This document shows positions 52,201 to 58,640 of a stretch of DNA of 64,000 nt, piece after piece (the stretch's first letter is position 1; each line of letters begins with the position of its first letter). The translations under genes were made by a program, and so were the position numbers. Under the pieces are notes generated by a model. That model was not told the DNA's origin. It saw nothing but the letters and a program-made list of their open reading frames with translations, and made no database searches. This DNA is from Caulobacter flavus (GTDB taxonomy: Bacteria; Pseudomonadota; Alphaproteobacteria; Caulobacterales; Caulobacteraceae). The stretch spans positions 3,446,001 to 3,510,000 of the forward strand of contig NZ_CP026100.1 of the NCBI RefSeq assembly GCF_003722335.1, read 5' to 3'.

Positions 52201-52963
52201 CAACACCGGCGCCGACCTGAAGACCGACCGCTGGGCGGTGCAGATGGGCTACGACCGGGCGCTGCCGGACCAGACCTGGGGCGGCACGCTGGTGCTGGGC
52301 GCCAGCTGGCGCTACGGCGAGGCCGAGACCAAGGTCCGCTCGGTGTTCGGCGACGGGGCGATCCAGACCAACGCCTACGGCCTCGGCGCGACCGCGACCT
52401 GGTACGGGCAGGGCGGCACCTATGTCGACCTGCAGGCTCAGAACAGCTGGTACGACAGCGATCTGCGCTCCACCCCGCTGGGCGACCTGGCCAGGGGCCT
52501 GGACGGTTCGGGCGTGTCGCTCGGCGTCGAGGTGGGCAAGCCCAGGGCCCTGGCCGAGGGGCTGCAACTGACGCCGCAGTTCCAGACCGTCTATTCGCGG
52601 ATCCGCTGCGACTCCTTCGAGGACGGGGCGGGCGCACAGGTCTGGGGCGATCGCGGCGAGAGCCTGCGCTCGCGGTTCGCCGCGGCCCTGGCGCGCGAAA
52701 CCGAGGGCGAAAAGGGCGCTGGCCGCCTCTACGGCCAGGTCGGCGTCGCCTACGAGTGGCTGGGCGGGGCCAGCGTGATGGTCTCGGGAACCCAGCTGGC
52801 GCGTCGCGACGACCGGCTGTGGGGCGAACTGGCCGTCGGCGGCAGCCATCGCTGGCGCCAGGGTCTCAGCGTCTTTGGCGAGGCTTCGGCCGCCAGCGGC
52901 CTGAACAGCCTCGGCGACGCCTACAGCGTGCGGGCCAACATGGGTCTGCGCCTGGCGTTCTGA
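46298..52963 (+). CDS. Giant autotransporter (type Va) with PATR repeats
   Basis: This is a 2,221-residue surface autotransporter, probably an adhesin or matrix protein. A long N-terminal region (RRAVVPVVFQDGSSAERDAM, then SRRRRLGAAASGAALLTA and a cleavage site near AMAMADGG) looks like an extended signal peptide. A Gly-rich beta-helix follows with repeated passenger-associated transport motifs (GGLTKEGLGSLVLTGDN, GFVKYGSGRTVLTGNNGY). Three 627-630 bp internal modules come next, then a C-terminal 12-stranded barrel of about 290 residues from GVGALRQRVGDRVWGQGATE to the terminal Phe of VRANMGLRLAF. Starts at GTG 46289, ATG 46298 or ATG 46358 are all possible. I chose ATG 46298, with AAGGG upstream. 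The c-di-GMP riboswitch just upstream implies control by the motile-sessile signal. A stem-loop follows the stop. Confidence 0.92.
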   Translation: MRRAVVPVVFQDGSSAERDAMSRRRRLGAAASGAALLTALSISGAMIPGMAMADGGSSMRVVAGAGPGGAGGVDGDEASAVGKDGSAGTIDVGSNGGGGGVNLQTGNGAHGGSTGASLNGTVGTDYGATGAMGAAIDTAQTITGTIAGATGGLGADATGTVGQADHVSASGHGGGGVGVSATADVTVDGGALVQGGAGGGVTLGLITGRGGGGGGVGIFTNSDVTVLSGGSVTGGVGGAANGAAGGGGGAGVVLTERGEVINAGVVTGGRGGNALTGNFTGGGGAGVWLLNGGSVTNLAGGAITGGAAGSGWPNYLGIGGAGVRGADITLVNAGAITGGNRQLGGRANAVWFTGGVNSLEIWSTSTITGNVQAFSAADRLILGGATNASFDVSLIGAAAQYRGFGGFEKTGASTWTLTGTNAGVTPWTLREGVLAITDDAALGDAAGALTFDGGALSTTGSLAMARDAVMASTGRLIIANAIDTLTLNGDLSGAGGLTKEGLGSLVLTGDNSAFTGVLTNQAGVLQIGAGGAVGDFAADIVNTGSLWTNHTGDLVLSGDITGTGGFVKYGSGRTVLTGNNGYRGSTSVEAGTLVVNGGRSISQALTVVRSGATLAGDGVIGGQVLVQAGGALTPGDGAGTLTINGNLTLQAGSFLGYELGQANLAGGAFNDLLVVGGALSLDGTLNVGVAPGGSFDPGLYRIISYGGALTGAGLTIGAMPTPEFFVQTSLAGQVNLVNSAGLSFRFWDGATGARNNGWVEGGLGLWQRSTGNDNWVDEGNVPNGTYEDGSFAVFGATGGRVTVDASLGAVETAGMQFVSDGYVIGGDALSLSGSEAFIRVGDGTAAGAGITATLESALTGSATLVKSDLGALVLSGTNSYTGGTTLRGGEVRIGADGALGAASGVLTFDGGRLTTTADLSLDRGVALLKSASISTASGTTATLNGAVSGSGALVKQGSGTLVLAVDAAYTGGTLIEGGALRIGAGGATGSLSGDVANDGLLVADRSGLLTLAGRISGSGGFVQAGSGVTVLAGANTYAGVTEVAVGTLVVNGDQSAATGLTSIAGGAALGGSGVIGGDVAVAAGGAIGPGNSPGTLTINGDLTLAQGALLNFELGAAGVAGGPLNDLIVVGGDLALDGTLNVSVPTGGAFDAGVYRLISYGGALTDDGLSLGTLPAGAGAYVHTGFAGQVNLVNTAGLTLNYWDGAASPGFDGVVGGGDGTWRAAGDLSWTGDAGAINAGYAGGAFAVFAGAAGVVTIDGGQGAVSASGLQFMTDGYRIQGDVLTLTGAQANIRVGDGTAAGAGMTATIASAIGGAGELVKTDLGALVLAGANSYAGATSVKAGGLYVNGDQSAASGLTRVDGGLLGGSGVIGGAVSVADGATLAPGGSAGAAGTLTINGGLSLSNGSILDFQLGQAGVAGGGLNDLLVVKGDLTLDGVLNVSQTAGGAFGAGVYRLVSYGGVLTDNGLRIGATPGDVSSYVQTSVAGQVNLVSTGGLTLNYWDGAGAGFDGVIAGGSGVWRAGGTELWADAGGAINAAYADGALAIFGGAAGTARIDDAQGRISAMGLQFATGGYRLEGGDLTLLGSQAAIRVGDGTAAGAGMTAVIAADLVGAAGLAKTDLGTLVLTGTNTYEGGTAINGGVLQVGADANLGAASGGLSFDGGTLRTTATMETARATTFTGAGRLDVAGQTTLTLKGAISGVGGFVKDGTGTLVVAGDGSAYAGRASVAAGALRVDGALGGVTDVMNSGRLEGVGRIGGLVLRSGGVVAPGGEGFGVLTVAGDFAADGGLIEIEAVLGGDGSRADRLVVAGATSGAAEISVVNRGGLGAQTQEGVKIVDVAGASNAQFALRGDYVFQGDQAVIAGAYAYRLYKNGVATPADGDWYLRSSLVDPETPTGPEQPQGPLYQPGAPIYEAYAADLLGQNGVGALRQRVGDRVWGQGATELGGAWGRVEGEQSRSKDAARSNTGADLKTDRWAVQMGYDRALPDQTWGGTLVLGASWRYGEAETKVRSVFGDGAIQTNAYGLGATATWYGQGGTYVDLQAQNSWYDSDLRSTPLGDLARGLDGSGVSLGVEVGKPRALAEGLQLTPQFQTVYSRIRCDSFEDGAGAQVWGDRGESLRSRFAAALARETEGEKGAGRLYGQVGVAYEWLGGASVMVSGTQLARRDDRLWGELAVGGSHRWRQGLSVFGEASAASGLNSLGDAYSVRANMGLRLAF
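48215..48844 (+). repeat. Autotransporter passenger module, copy 1
   Basis: This 630-bp in-frame module runs from TLTINGNL to the VGDGTAAGAG motif. It contains LLVVGGALSLDGTLNV, YRIISYGGALTG, a GQVNLVN strand and an FWDGATG turn. It aligns with the two later copies. Coding-level repetition indicates internal duplication. Confidence 0.8.
49580..50209 (+). repeat. Autotransporter passenger module, copy 2
   Basis: A second 630-bp copy of the same module has identical length to copy 1: TLTINGDL, LIVVGGDLALDGTLNV, YRLISYGGALTD, GQVNLVN, YWDGAAS, then VGDGTAAGAG. Confidence 0.85.
50480..51106 (+). repeat. Autotransporter passenger module, copy 3
   Basis: A third copy of 627 bp: TLTINGGL, LLVVKGDLTLDGVLNV, YRLVSYGGVLTD, GQVNLVS, YWDGAGAGFDGVI, then VGDGTAAGAG. 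Copies 2 and 3 look closer to each other than to copy 1, suggesting stepwise duplication. Confidence 0.85.
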
Positions 52964-52968
52964 CACGA

Positions 52969-52998
52969 GGGGGCCGGGACCTTCGGGTTCCGGCCCCC
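52969..52998 (+). terminator. Stem-loop after autotransporter
   Basis: GGGGGCCGGGACC and GGTTCCGGCCCCC form a 13-bp stem (one G-T wobble) closed by a TTCG tetraloop. There is no T-tract, so it may stabilise the 3' end rather than terminate alone. Confidence 0.65.
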
Positions 52999-53064
52999 GC
53001 TCACGTTGCCGGTTTCGGCGGCCTTTGGTATCGGTTGAAACATTCGTTTTAATCGGTGGGCGCC

Positions 53065-53826
53065 ATGTTCCGTTTCCTGACCTCAGACGGTCTTTCCATC
53101 GCCTGCCATGAGTGGGGCGAAGGCGCCGGGCCGCCGGTGGTGCTGCACCACGGCTTCTCGGCCAGCGGTCCGATCAACTGGAAGGCGCCGGGGATCGTCG
53201 ACGTCCTGGTCGCCGCCGGCCGCCGGGTGATCGCGATCGACGCCCGGGGACACGGCGCCTCGGACAAGCCGCACGATCCGGCCTTCTACGGCGAGGCGCG
53301 GATGGCGCGGGACGTGTCGGCGCTGATCGACCACCTGGGCGTTCCGGCGATCGACCTGGCCGGCTATTCCATGGGCGCGATCGTGGGCGTGATCTGCGCG
53401 AGCCAGGAGCCGCGCGTGCGTCGCCTGGTCGTCGGCGGGGTAGGCGAGGGCGTGGTGGCCACCGGCGGCGTCGACACCCGCCACGTGCCGAACGCGGCCA
53501 TCGTTCAGGCGCTGCTGACCGACGACGTCTCGGCGATCGAGCACCCGGCCGCCGTGCCCTTCCGCCTGTTCGCCGACGCCATCGGCGCCGACCGCAAGGC
53601 CCTGGCCGCCCAGGCCAGCGTCGTTCACGCCCAGCCGATCCCGCTGGACCGCATCACGGCCCCAACCCTGGTGATCGCCGGCGACGACGATCCGTTGGCC
53701 GTGCATCCCGAGCGGCTGGCCGCGGCGATCCCCGGCGCGCGCTCGCTGCTGGTGGCGGGCGACCATCGCACGGCCGTGGCCGCGCCAGCCTTCGCCCGGG
53801 CGATCGCGGATTTCCTCGCCGCCTAG
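53065..53826 (+). CDS. Alpha/beta hydrolase
   Basis: This cytoplasmic alpha/beta-hydrolase of 253 residues has FLTSDGLSIACHEWGEG, VVLHHGFSASGPINW, the DARGHGASDKP turn, a nucleophile elbow AGYSMGAIVG (Ser), the acid region VIAGDDDPLAVH and a late His in VAGDHRTAV. It resembles 2-hydroxymuconate-semialdehyde-hydrolase-like esterases. I chose ATG 53065; a GTG at 53056 would add three residues. The stop codon overlaps that of dctD on the other strand. Nothing in the context fixes the substrate. Confidence 0.9.
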   Translation: MFRFLTSDGLSIACHEWGEGAGPPVVLHHGFSASGPINWKAPGIVDVLVAAGRRVIAIDARGHGASDKPHDPAFYGEARMARDVSALIDHLGVPAIDLAGYSMGAIVGVICASQEPRVRRLVVGGVGEGVVATGGVDTRHVPNAAIVQALLTDDVSAIEHPAAVPFRLFADAIGADRKALAAQASVVHAQPIPLDRITAPTLVIAGDDDPLAVHPERLAAAIPGARSLLVAGDHRTAVAAPAFARAIADFLAA

Positions 53827-55157
53827 CCCTTGCCGGGCCGGTAGCGGTCGATCTCGATGCCGTGGCGGCGCAGCTTGTCGTAGAAGGTCTTGCGCGGGGT
53901 CTGCAGCAGCGCCATGGCCGTGCGGGCGTCGCCGCCGCAGGCCGCCAGGGTCTCGCGGATCACCATCGCCTCGTAGCGGCCGGTGCGGTCGGCCAGACTC
54001 TCGGCCACGGCGGGCGTCGCGCCGTCGTCGGCGACCAGGGCGGACGGCAGGCCCAAGGCCACGCGCTCGGCGTAGTGCGCCAGCTCCCGCACGTTGCCGG
54101 GCCAGTCGTGGCCCAGCAGGTGGTCGCGGATCGTCGCCGTCAGGCGCGGGGCGGGGCGGCGCAGCCGCGCGGCCGCCTCGGCCAGGAAGAAGCCGAACAG
54201 CCCCGGCACGTCCTCGCGCCGCTCGCGCAGCGGCGGGACGACCAGGGTGACCACGTTGAGGCGGTAGTAGAGGTCGGCGCGGAAGGCGCCGTCGCGCACG
54301 GCCTGGGCCAGGTCGATCTTGCTTGCCGCGATGATCCGCAGGTCCAGGTGCCGGGGCTCGGCCGCGCCGACCGGCCAGATCTCGCGCTCCTCGACCACGC
54401 GCAGCAGCTTGGCCTGCATGGAGGACGACAGGCCCTCGATCTCGTCGAGGAACAGCACTCCGCGATCGGCGCGCTCTATGCGGCCGGTGCTGGGACGGCC
54501 CGCGGCGCCGGCAGCGCCGAACAGTTCGGTCTCGAACACGGCCTCGGGCAGGGCGGCGCAGTTGACCGTGACCATCGGACGGCTCCGGCGCGATCCGCCG
54601 CGATGCAGGGCGTGGGCGACGAGGCCCTTGCCGGCCCCGGTCTCGCCCTGGATCAGAACGTCGACCTCGGCCTCGGCCAGCTGGGCGATGGTAGCCCGCA
54701 GCCGCTGCATCACCGGGGTGTCGCCCAGCAGGGGCGAGCCGCCGCCGGCCTGGGCGGCGGCCTCCAGCCGGCGGTTGTCGAGCACCAGGCCGCGCTTCTC
54801 CAGCGCCCGCGCCAGGGCGGCCGTCAGGCGCTCCATCGGGAAGGGCTTGGAGACGAAGTCGTAGGCGCCGTCCTGCAGCGCGGCCACGGCCATGGCCACG
54901 TCGCCATGGCCGGTGATCAGCAGCACAGGAATGTCCGGATCGATTGCCCGCACGCGCTCGAACAGCGCCAGGCCGTCCATGCCCGGCATGCGCACGTCGG
55001 TGACCACGGCGCCGTCGAAGTCGCGGTTCAGCGTCTTCAGCGCCGCCGGGGCGTTGTCGAAGGCCGCGACCTCCAGGCCGCGCAGTTCCAGCCCCTGGGC
55101 CACGGCGCGGCGCAGGGCGTCGTCGTCGTCGACGAGCAGGATCTTGCCGGCGCTCAT
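53823..55157 (-). CDS. dctD: NtrC-type response regulator, DctD-like, lacking GAFTGA
   Basis: This 444-residue response regulator would control C4-dicarboxylate transport. The receiver has Asp54 in TDVRMPGMDG. The AAA+ domain has Walker A GETGAGKG (171-178), Walker B GVLFLDEIE and the arginine-finger region FRADLYYRLNVV. The C-terminal Fis-type helix-turn-helix is ACGGDARTAMALLQTPRKTF then YDKLRRHGI, typical of DctD. The sigma-54 contact loop, normally GAFTGA after ELFG, is replaced by ELFGAAGAAGRPSTGRIE and has no recognisable GAFTGA. The Glu usually after the Walker A Lys is Gly. The gene overlaps dctB by 4 nt. Missing GAFTGA suggests it works without sigma-54, as in some NtrC proteins of Rhodobacter. 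Confidence 0.9.
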   Translation of the reverse strand: MSAGKILLVDDDDALRRAVAQGLELRGLEVAAFDNAPAALKTLNRDFDGAVVTDVRMPGMDGLALFERVRAIDPDIPVLLITGHGDVAMAVAALQDGAYDFVSKPFPMERLTAALARALEKRGLVLDNRRLEAAAQAGGGSPLLGDTPVMQRLRATIAQLAEAEVDVLIQGETGAGKGLVAHALHRGGSRRSRPMVTVNCAALPEAVFETELFGAAGAAGRPSTGRIERADRGVLFLDEIEGLSSSMQAKLLRVVEEREIWPVGAAEPRHLDLRIIAASKIDLAQAVRDGAFRADLYYRLNVVTLVVPPLRERREDVPGLFGFFLAEAAARLRRPAPRLTATIRDHLLGHDWPGNVRELAHYAERVALGLPSALVADDGATPAVAESLADRTGRYEAMVIRETLAACGGDARTAMALLQTPRKTFYDKLRRHGIEIDRYRPGKG

Positions 55158-56998
55158 GGAACGGCCTTGCGCAGGGTCAGGGTGAAGGTCGCGCCGGCGC
55201 CCGGGGTCGAGGCGACGGTCAGCTCGCCGCCGAAGCCGGCGGCGATGTCGCGGGCGATCACCAGGCCAAGGCCCAGGCCGCGCGGCTTGGTGGTCAGGAA
55301 CGGCGTGAACAGGGCGCGCTCGACCTCGGGCGCCAGGCCCGGACCGTTGTCGGCGACGGCGATCTCGATCGTCTCGGCGTTTTCGCGAACGGTCAGGGTC
55401 ACGGCGCCGTCGGCTCGGTCCTCCACGGCCTCGAAGGCGTTCTGCAGCAGGTTGACCAGCACCTGTTCCAACCGGACCCGCTCGCCCAGCACGCTGAGGC
55501 CCGGCGTCTCGCCCCTGCGGGTCAGTCGCGCCTGCTGCCGGCGCGAGCGGCTGGCGGTCAGCAGCACCGAGCCGTCGACGACCTCGGTGACCAAGGTCGG
55601 CTCGACCCGGCCGTCGGCCTTGCGCGAGAAGGCCCGAAGCTCGTCGGTGATGCGGCCGATGCGCTCGGTCATGGCGGCGATGGCCGACAGGTTCTCGCCC
55701 GCCGCCTCGGGCTTGCCGCGCGCGATCAGCAGCAGGCCGTTGTCGGCGTTGGCGCGGATGGCGGCGACCGGCTGGTTGATCTCGTGGGCCACGCCGGCGG
55801 CGATCTGGCCCAGCGAGGCCAGCTTGTTGGCCTGCACCAGGTCGGCCTGCAGCGAACGCAGGCGGGTCTCGGTGCGCTGGCGCTCGTCGGCTTCGTGCGA
55901 GAGAGCCTGGTTGGCCTGGGTCAGTTCCCGCGTGCGGGCCTCGACGCGGCGTTCAAGCTCCAGCCGGGTCTCGCGGTCGCGCAGGGCGGCCAGTTGGATG
56001 CGCCGCCGCCGGACCCACAGCCACAGCAGGGCCGCGCTCAGCAGCGTCCAGACCAGGGCGGTGATCCAACGCGCGGCGTCGGCGGCCTGGTCGGCGGGGG
56101 CGGCGGGCGTCAGCAGGTGCAAGGTCCAGCCGGGGGCGACGTCGGCTAGGCGGGTCTCGATCTGGCGGTCGGCCTGGGCGGCGTCGGTGCGCGCGACGGT
56201 ATCGCCGCGCCGCGCGCGCAGGGGCAGGGGATCGAAGGTGGCCTCGCCGTACTGGCCCTGGGTTCGCAGCGCCTGGCGGGCGGCCGGCGCCAGCGGCGTA
56301 CGGGCGTGGAAGCGCCATCGAGGCTCGCTGGTGATCAGCACCAAGCCCTGCTGGTCGACGACGAAGGCCGGCTCGCCGATCGCCCGCCAGGCGGTCTCGA
56401 CGGCGTCGAACTCCAGCTTGACCACCACCACGCCCAGCGGGCCGCCGGGTCCGTCGACGCGGCGGGCGAGATAGAGGCCGGGCTTGCGGCTGACCGTGCC
56501 CAGGGCGAACTGCTCGGCGTAGCCGCTGCGCAGGGCCTCGGCGAAATAGGGGCGGAAGCCGTAGTTGGAGCCGAGAAAGCTGGTCGGCTGGCGCCAGTTG
56601 CTGGCCGCGGCGGTGAAGCCGTCGGCGGCTACGACGTAGATCACCGCCGCGCGCGTCTGGGCGCCCAGCTGCTCCAGCTTGCGCGACAGCGCCTCCAGCC
56701 GGCGCGGATCGCGGGTGGCCAGGGCGGTCTCCAGGTCGGCGTCGTCGGCCAGAACCAGGGGCAGGGCGCGCTGCTTGTCCAGTTCGCTGCGCAGCACCGC
56801 CGCGTGCAGGGCCGCCGAGGCGGCGGCGCGGCCGCGCAGGCCGGTCATGGCGCGGTCGTGCGCCAGGGTTCCCACGGCCAGGACCAGGACGGCGCCGACC
56901 AGCACGGCGACCGCCGCGAACAGGGCCAGGCCCTGGCGCGAAACGCTCCGCTCGGGCGCGGGCCGCGCGCCGGCGCTCTCCGGATCTGGTTGTGTCAT
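55154..56998 (-). CDS. dctB: C4-dicarboxylate sensor histidine kinase, DctB-like
   Basis: This membrane sensor kinase of 614 residues has a first membrane helix at about 20-45 (LALFAAVAVLVGAVLVLAVG). A periplasmic double-PAS-like sensor follows, including the DctB block FLGSNYGFRPYFAEALRSG and GLYLARRVDGPGGPLGVVVV. A second helix is at about 300-320 (ALVWTLLSAALLWLWV), then a coiled coil. The kinase core has the phospho-acceptor His in GVAHEINQPVAAIRANADNG, NLLQNAFEAVED, ADNGPGLAPE and RGLGLGLVIARDI. I chose ATG 56998, which starts just before the first membrane helix; the frame is open to 57163, but that would cover the divergent promoter region. It overlaps dctD by 4 nt and is divergent from dctA. 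Confidence 0.92.
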   Translation of the reverse strand: MTQPDPESAGARPAPERSVSRQGLALFAAVAVLVGAVLVLAVGTLAHDRAMTGLRGRAAASAALHAAVLRSELDKQRALPLVLADDADLETALATRDPRRLEALSRKLEQLGAQTRAAVIYVVAADGFTAAASNWRQPTSFLGSNYGFRPYFAEALRSGYAEQFALGTVSRKPGLYLARRVDGPGGPLGVVVVKLEFDAVETAWRAIGEPAFVVDQQGLVLITSEPRWRFHARTPLAPAARQALRTQGQYGEATFDPLPLRARRGDTVARTDAAQADRQIETRLADVAPGWTLHLLTPAAPADQAADAARWITALVWTLLSAALLWLWVRRRRIQLAALRDRETRLELERRVEARTRELTQANQALSHEADERQRTETRLRSLQADLVQANKLASLGQIAAGVAHEINQPVAAIRANADNGLLLIARGKPEAAGENLSAIAAMTERIGRITDELRAFSRKADGRVEPTLVTEVVDGSVLLTASRSRRQQARLTRRGETPGLSVLGERVRLEQVLVNLLQNAFEAVEDRADGAVTLTVRENAETIEIAVADNGPGLAPEVERALFTPFLTTKPRGLGLGLVIARDIAAGFGGELTVASTPGAGATFTLTLRKAVP

Positions 56999-57206
56999 AT
57001 TCCACACGATGTCGGCCTGGGCTGAGTGGATTATGGCACGTATGGGCCTGGAGTGAAGAGGTGAGATATGGAATTTAGTTAGGATATTCATCAGCTTGAG
57101 TCCGAATTTCGAAATCTGCTCCCGACGGCGGTGAAATCCCGCACTCTTGATCCAAGCGCCCAACCTTCAAAGGACGCGCGAGGAAACGAGAGCCAGGAGC
57201 CGCCCG
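56999..57206. promoter_or_regulatory. Divergent dctB-dctA promoter region
   Basis: This 208-bp AT-enriched spacer contains a perfect palindrome ATTTCGAAAT at about 57106-57115. A TGGCAC at about 57035-57040 is followed by GTATGGGCC; the sigma-54 -12 GC is not at the correct spacing, so a sigma-54 promoter is not supported. The dctA ATG is preceded by CAGGAG. The lack of a good sigma-54 site agrees with the altered DctD. Confidence 0.5.
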
Positions 57207-58538
57207 ATGATCCCGCAGACGACCGCCGCCGGTGGAGCGCCGCCTCGCCAGGGGCCGTGGTACACGCATCTCTACGTGCAGGTGCTGGTCGCCATCGTGG
57301 CTGGGGCCCTGATCGGCCACTTCTGGCCCAGGTTCGGGGCCGACCTGAAGCCGCTGGGCGACGCCTTCATCAAGCTGGTGAAGATGGTCATCGCCCCGGT
57401 GATCTTCCTGACCGTCGTCACCGGCATCGCCGGCATGCGCGACCTGGGGCGCTTCGGCCGCGTGGCGCTGAAGGCCTTCGCCTACTTCCTCACCTTCTCG
57501 ACCCTGGCCCTGATCGTCGGGCTGATCGTCGCCAACGTCGTCCAGCCGGGCGCGGGCATGAACGTCGACCCGGCCAGCCTGCACAGCGACAAGATCGCCG
57601 ACTATGCGGCGAAAGCCCACGAGACGACGATCGTCGGCTTCCTGCTGCACATCATCCCCACCACCGTGGCCGGCGCCTTCGCCGAGGGCGAGATCCTGCA
57701 GGTGCTGTTCTTCTCGGTGACCTTCGGCATCGCCCTGGCCCTGGTCGGCGACCGCGGCCAGCCGGTGATCGACCTCTTGGAAGCCACGGCCCACGCCTTC
57801 TTCAAGCTGGTGGCCATCCTGATGAAGGCCGCCCCGGTCGGCGCCTTTGGGGCCTTCGCCTTCACCATCGGCAAGTACGGCATCGGCTCGGTGATCAACC
57901 TGGCCGCCCTGGTGGGGACCTTCTACGCCACCTCGGCGATCTTCGTGCTGGTGGTGCTGGGGGCGGTGGCCCGCTTCAACGGCTTCTCGATCCTCAAGCT
58001 GCTGCGCTACCTCAAGAGCGAGCTGCTGCTGGTGCTGGGCACCAGCTCGTCGGAATCGGCCCTGCCCAGCCTGATGGAGAAGATGGAGAAGGCCGGCTGC
58101 GCCAAGCCGGTCGTGGGGCTGGTCGTGCCGCTGGGCTATTCGTTCAATCTGGACGGCACCAACATCTACATGACCCTGGCGGCGCTGTTCATCGCCCAGG
58201 CCACCGGCGTGCACCTGTCGCTGGGCGACCAGCTGGCCCTGCTGGGCGTGGCCATGCTGTCGTCCAAGGGCGCGGCCGGCGTCACCGGCGCGGGCTTCAT
58301 CACCCTGGCCGCCACCCTCTCGGTCGTGCCCAGCGTCCCCGTCGCCGGCATGGCCCTGATCCTCGGCGTCGACCGCTTCATGAGCGAGTGCCGCTCGCTC
58401 ACCAACTTCATCGGCAACGCCGTGGCCACCGTCGTCGTCGCACGATGGGACAAGGCCCTGGACAAGGGCCAGCTCGACGCCGCCCTGGCCGGCCGCGCCG
58501 TTCTGCCTGACGCCGAGCCGCTGCCGGCCGCCGAGTAG
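57207..58538 (+). CDS. dctA: C4-dicarboxylate/cation symporter DctA
   Basis: This inner-membrane importer of succinate, fumarate and malate belongs to the DAACS family and has 443 residues, the usual length. It shows the family signatures [18 protein letters not shown] (Ser-rich re-entrant loop) and [19 protein letters not shown] (substrate- and cation-binding helix), with [19 protein letters not shown] and [20 protein letters not shown] near the end. I chose ATG 57207, with CAGGAG upstream; an ATG at 57147 lies in the promoter region. It is divergent from dctB-dctD, whose products would regulate it. A porin follows it on the same strand after a hairpin. Confidence 0.96.
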   Translation: MIPQTTAAGGAPPRQGPWYTHLYVQVLVAIVAGALIGHFWPRFGADLKPLGDAFIKLVKMVIAPVIFLTVVTGIAGMRDLGRFGRVALKAFAYFLTFSTLALIVGLIVANVVQPGAGMNVDPASLHSDKIADYAAKAHETTIVGFLLHIIPTTVAGAFAEGEILQVLFFSVTFGIALALVGDRGQPVIDLLEATAHAFFKLVAILMKAAPVGAFGAFAFTIGKYGIGSVINLAALVGTFYATSAIFVLVVLGAVARFNGFSILKLLRYLKSELLLVLGTSSSESALPSLMEKMEKAGCAKPVVGLVVPLGYSFNLDGTNIYMTLAALFIAQATGVHLSLGDQLALLGVAMLSSKGAAGVTGAGFITLAATLSVVPSVPVAGMALILGVDRFMSECRSLTNFIGNAVATVVVARWDKALDKGQLDAALAGRAVLPDAEPLPAAE

Positions 58539-58562
58539 GCCGCTCGACCTTTCCGCAATCTG

Positions 58563-58590
58563 GGCCGCCCGCGCGGCGGCCTTCTCATCC
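58563..58590 (+). terminator. Probable terminator between dctA and porin gene
   Basis: GGCCGCC (58563-58569) and GGCGGCC (58575-58581) form a perfect 7-bp stem followed by TTCTCATCCTTCTTCG, a weak pyrimidine tail. A second GC hairpin (CTCCCGCG...CGCGGGAG, about 58601-58621) lies just before the porin ribosome-binding site. Confidence 0.5.
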
Positions 58591-58640
58591 TTCTTCGTCT
58601 CCCTCCCGCGCCCCGCGCGGGAGGCGGGGAGAACGCAGCC

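Noticed and set aside
46082..52966. A 2,294-codon open frame antisense to the autotransporter
   Set aside because: It mirrors the real gene; long antisense frames arise from GC-rich codon bias. The product is low-complexity and has no domain, while the plus-strand gene has a barrel, repeats and a riboswitch.
57035..57049. Possible sigma-54 promoter before dctA
   Set aside because: TGGCAC is present, but the -12 GC dinucleotide is one base off, and DctD lacks GAFTGA.
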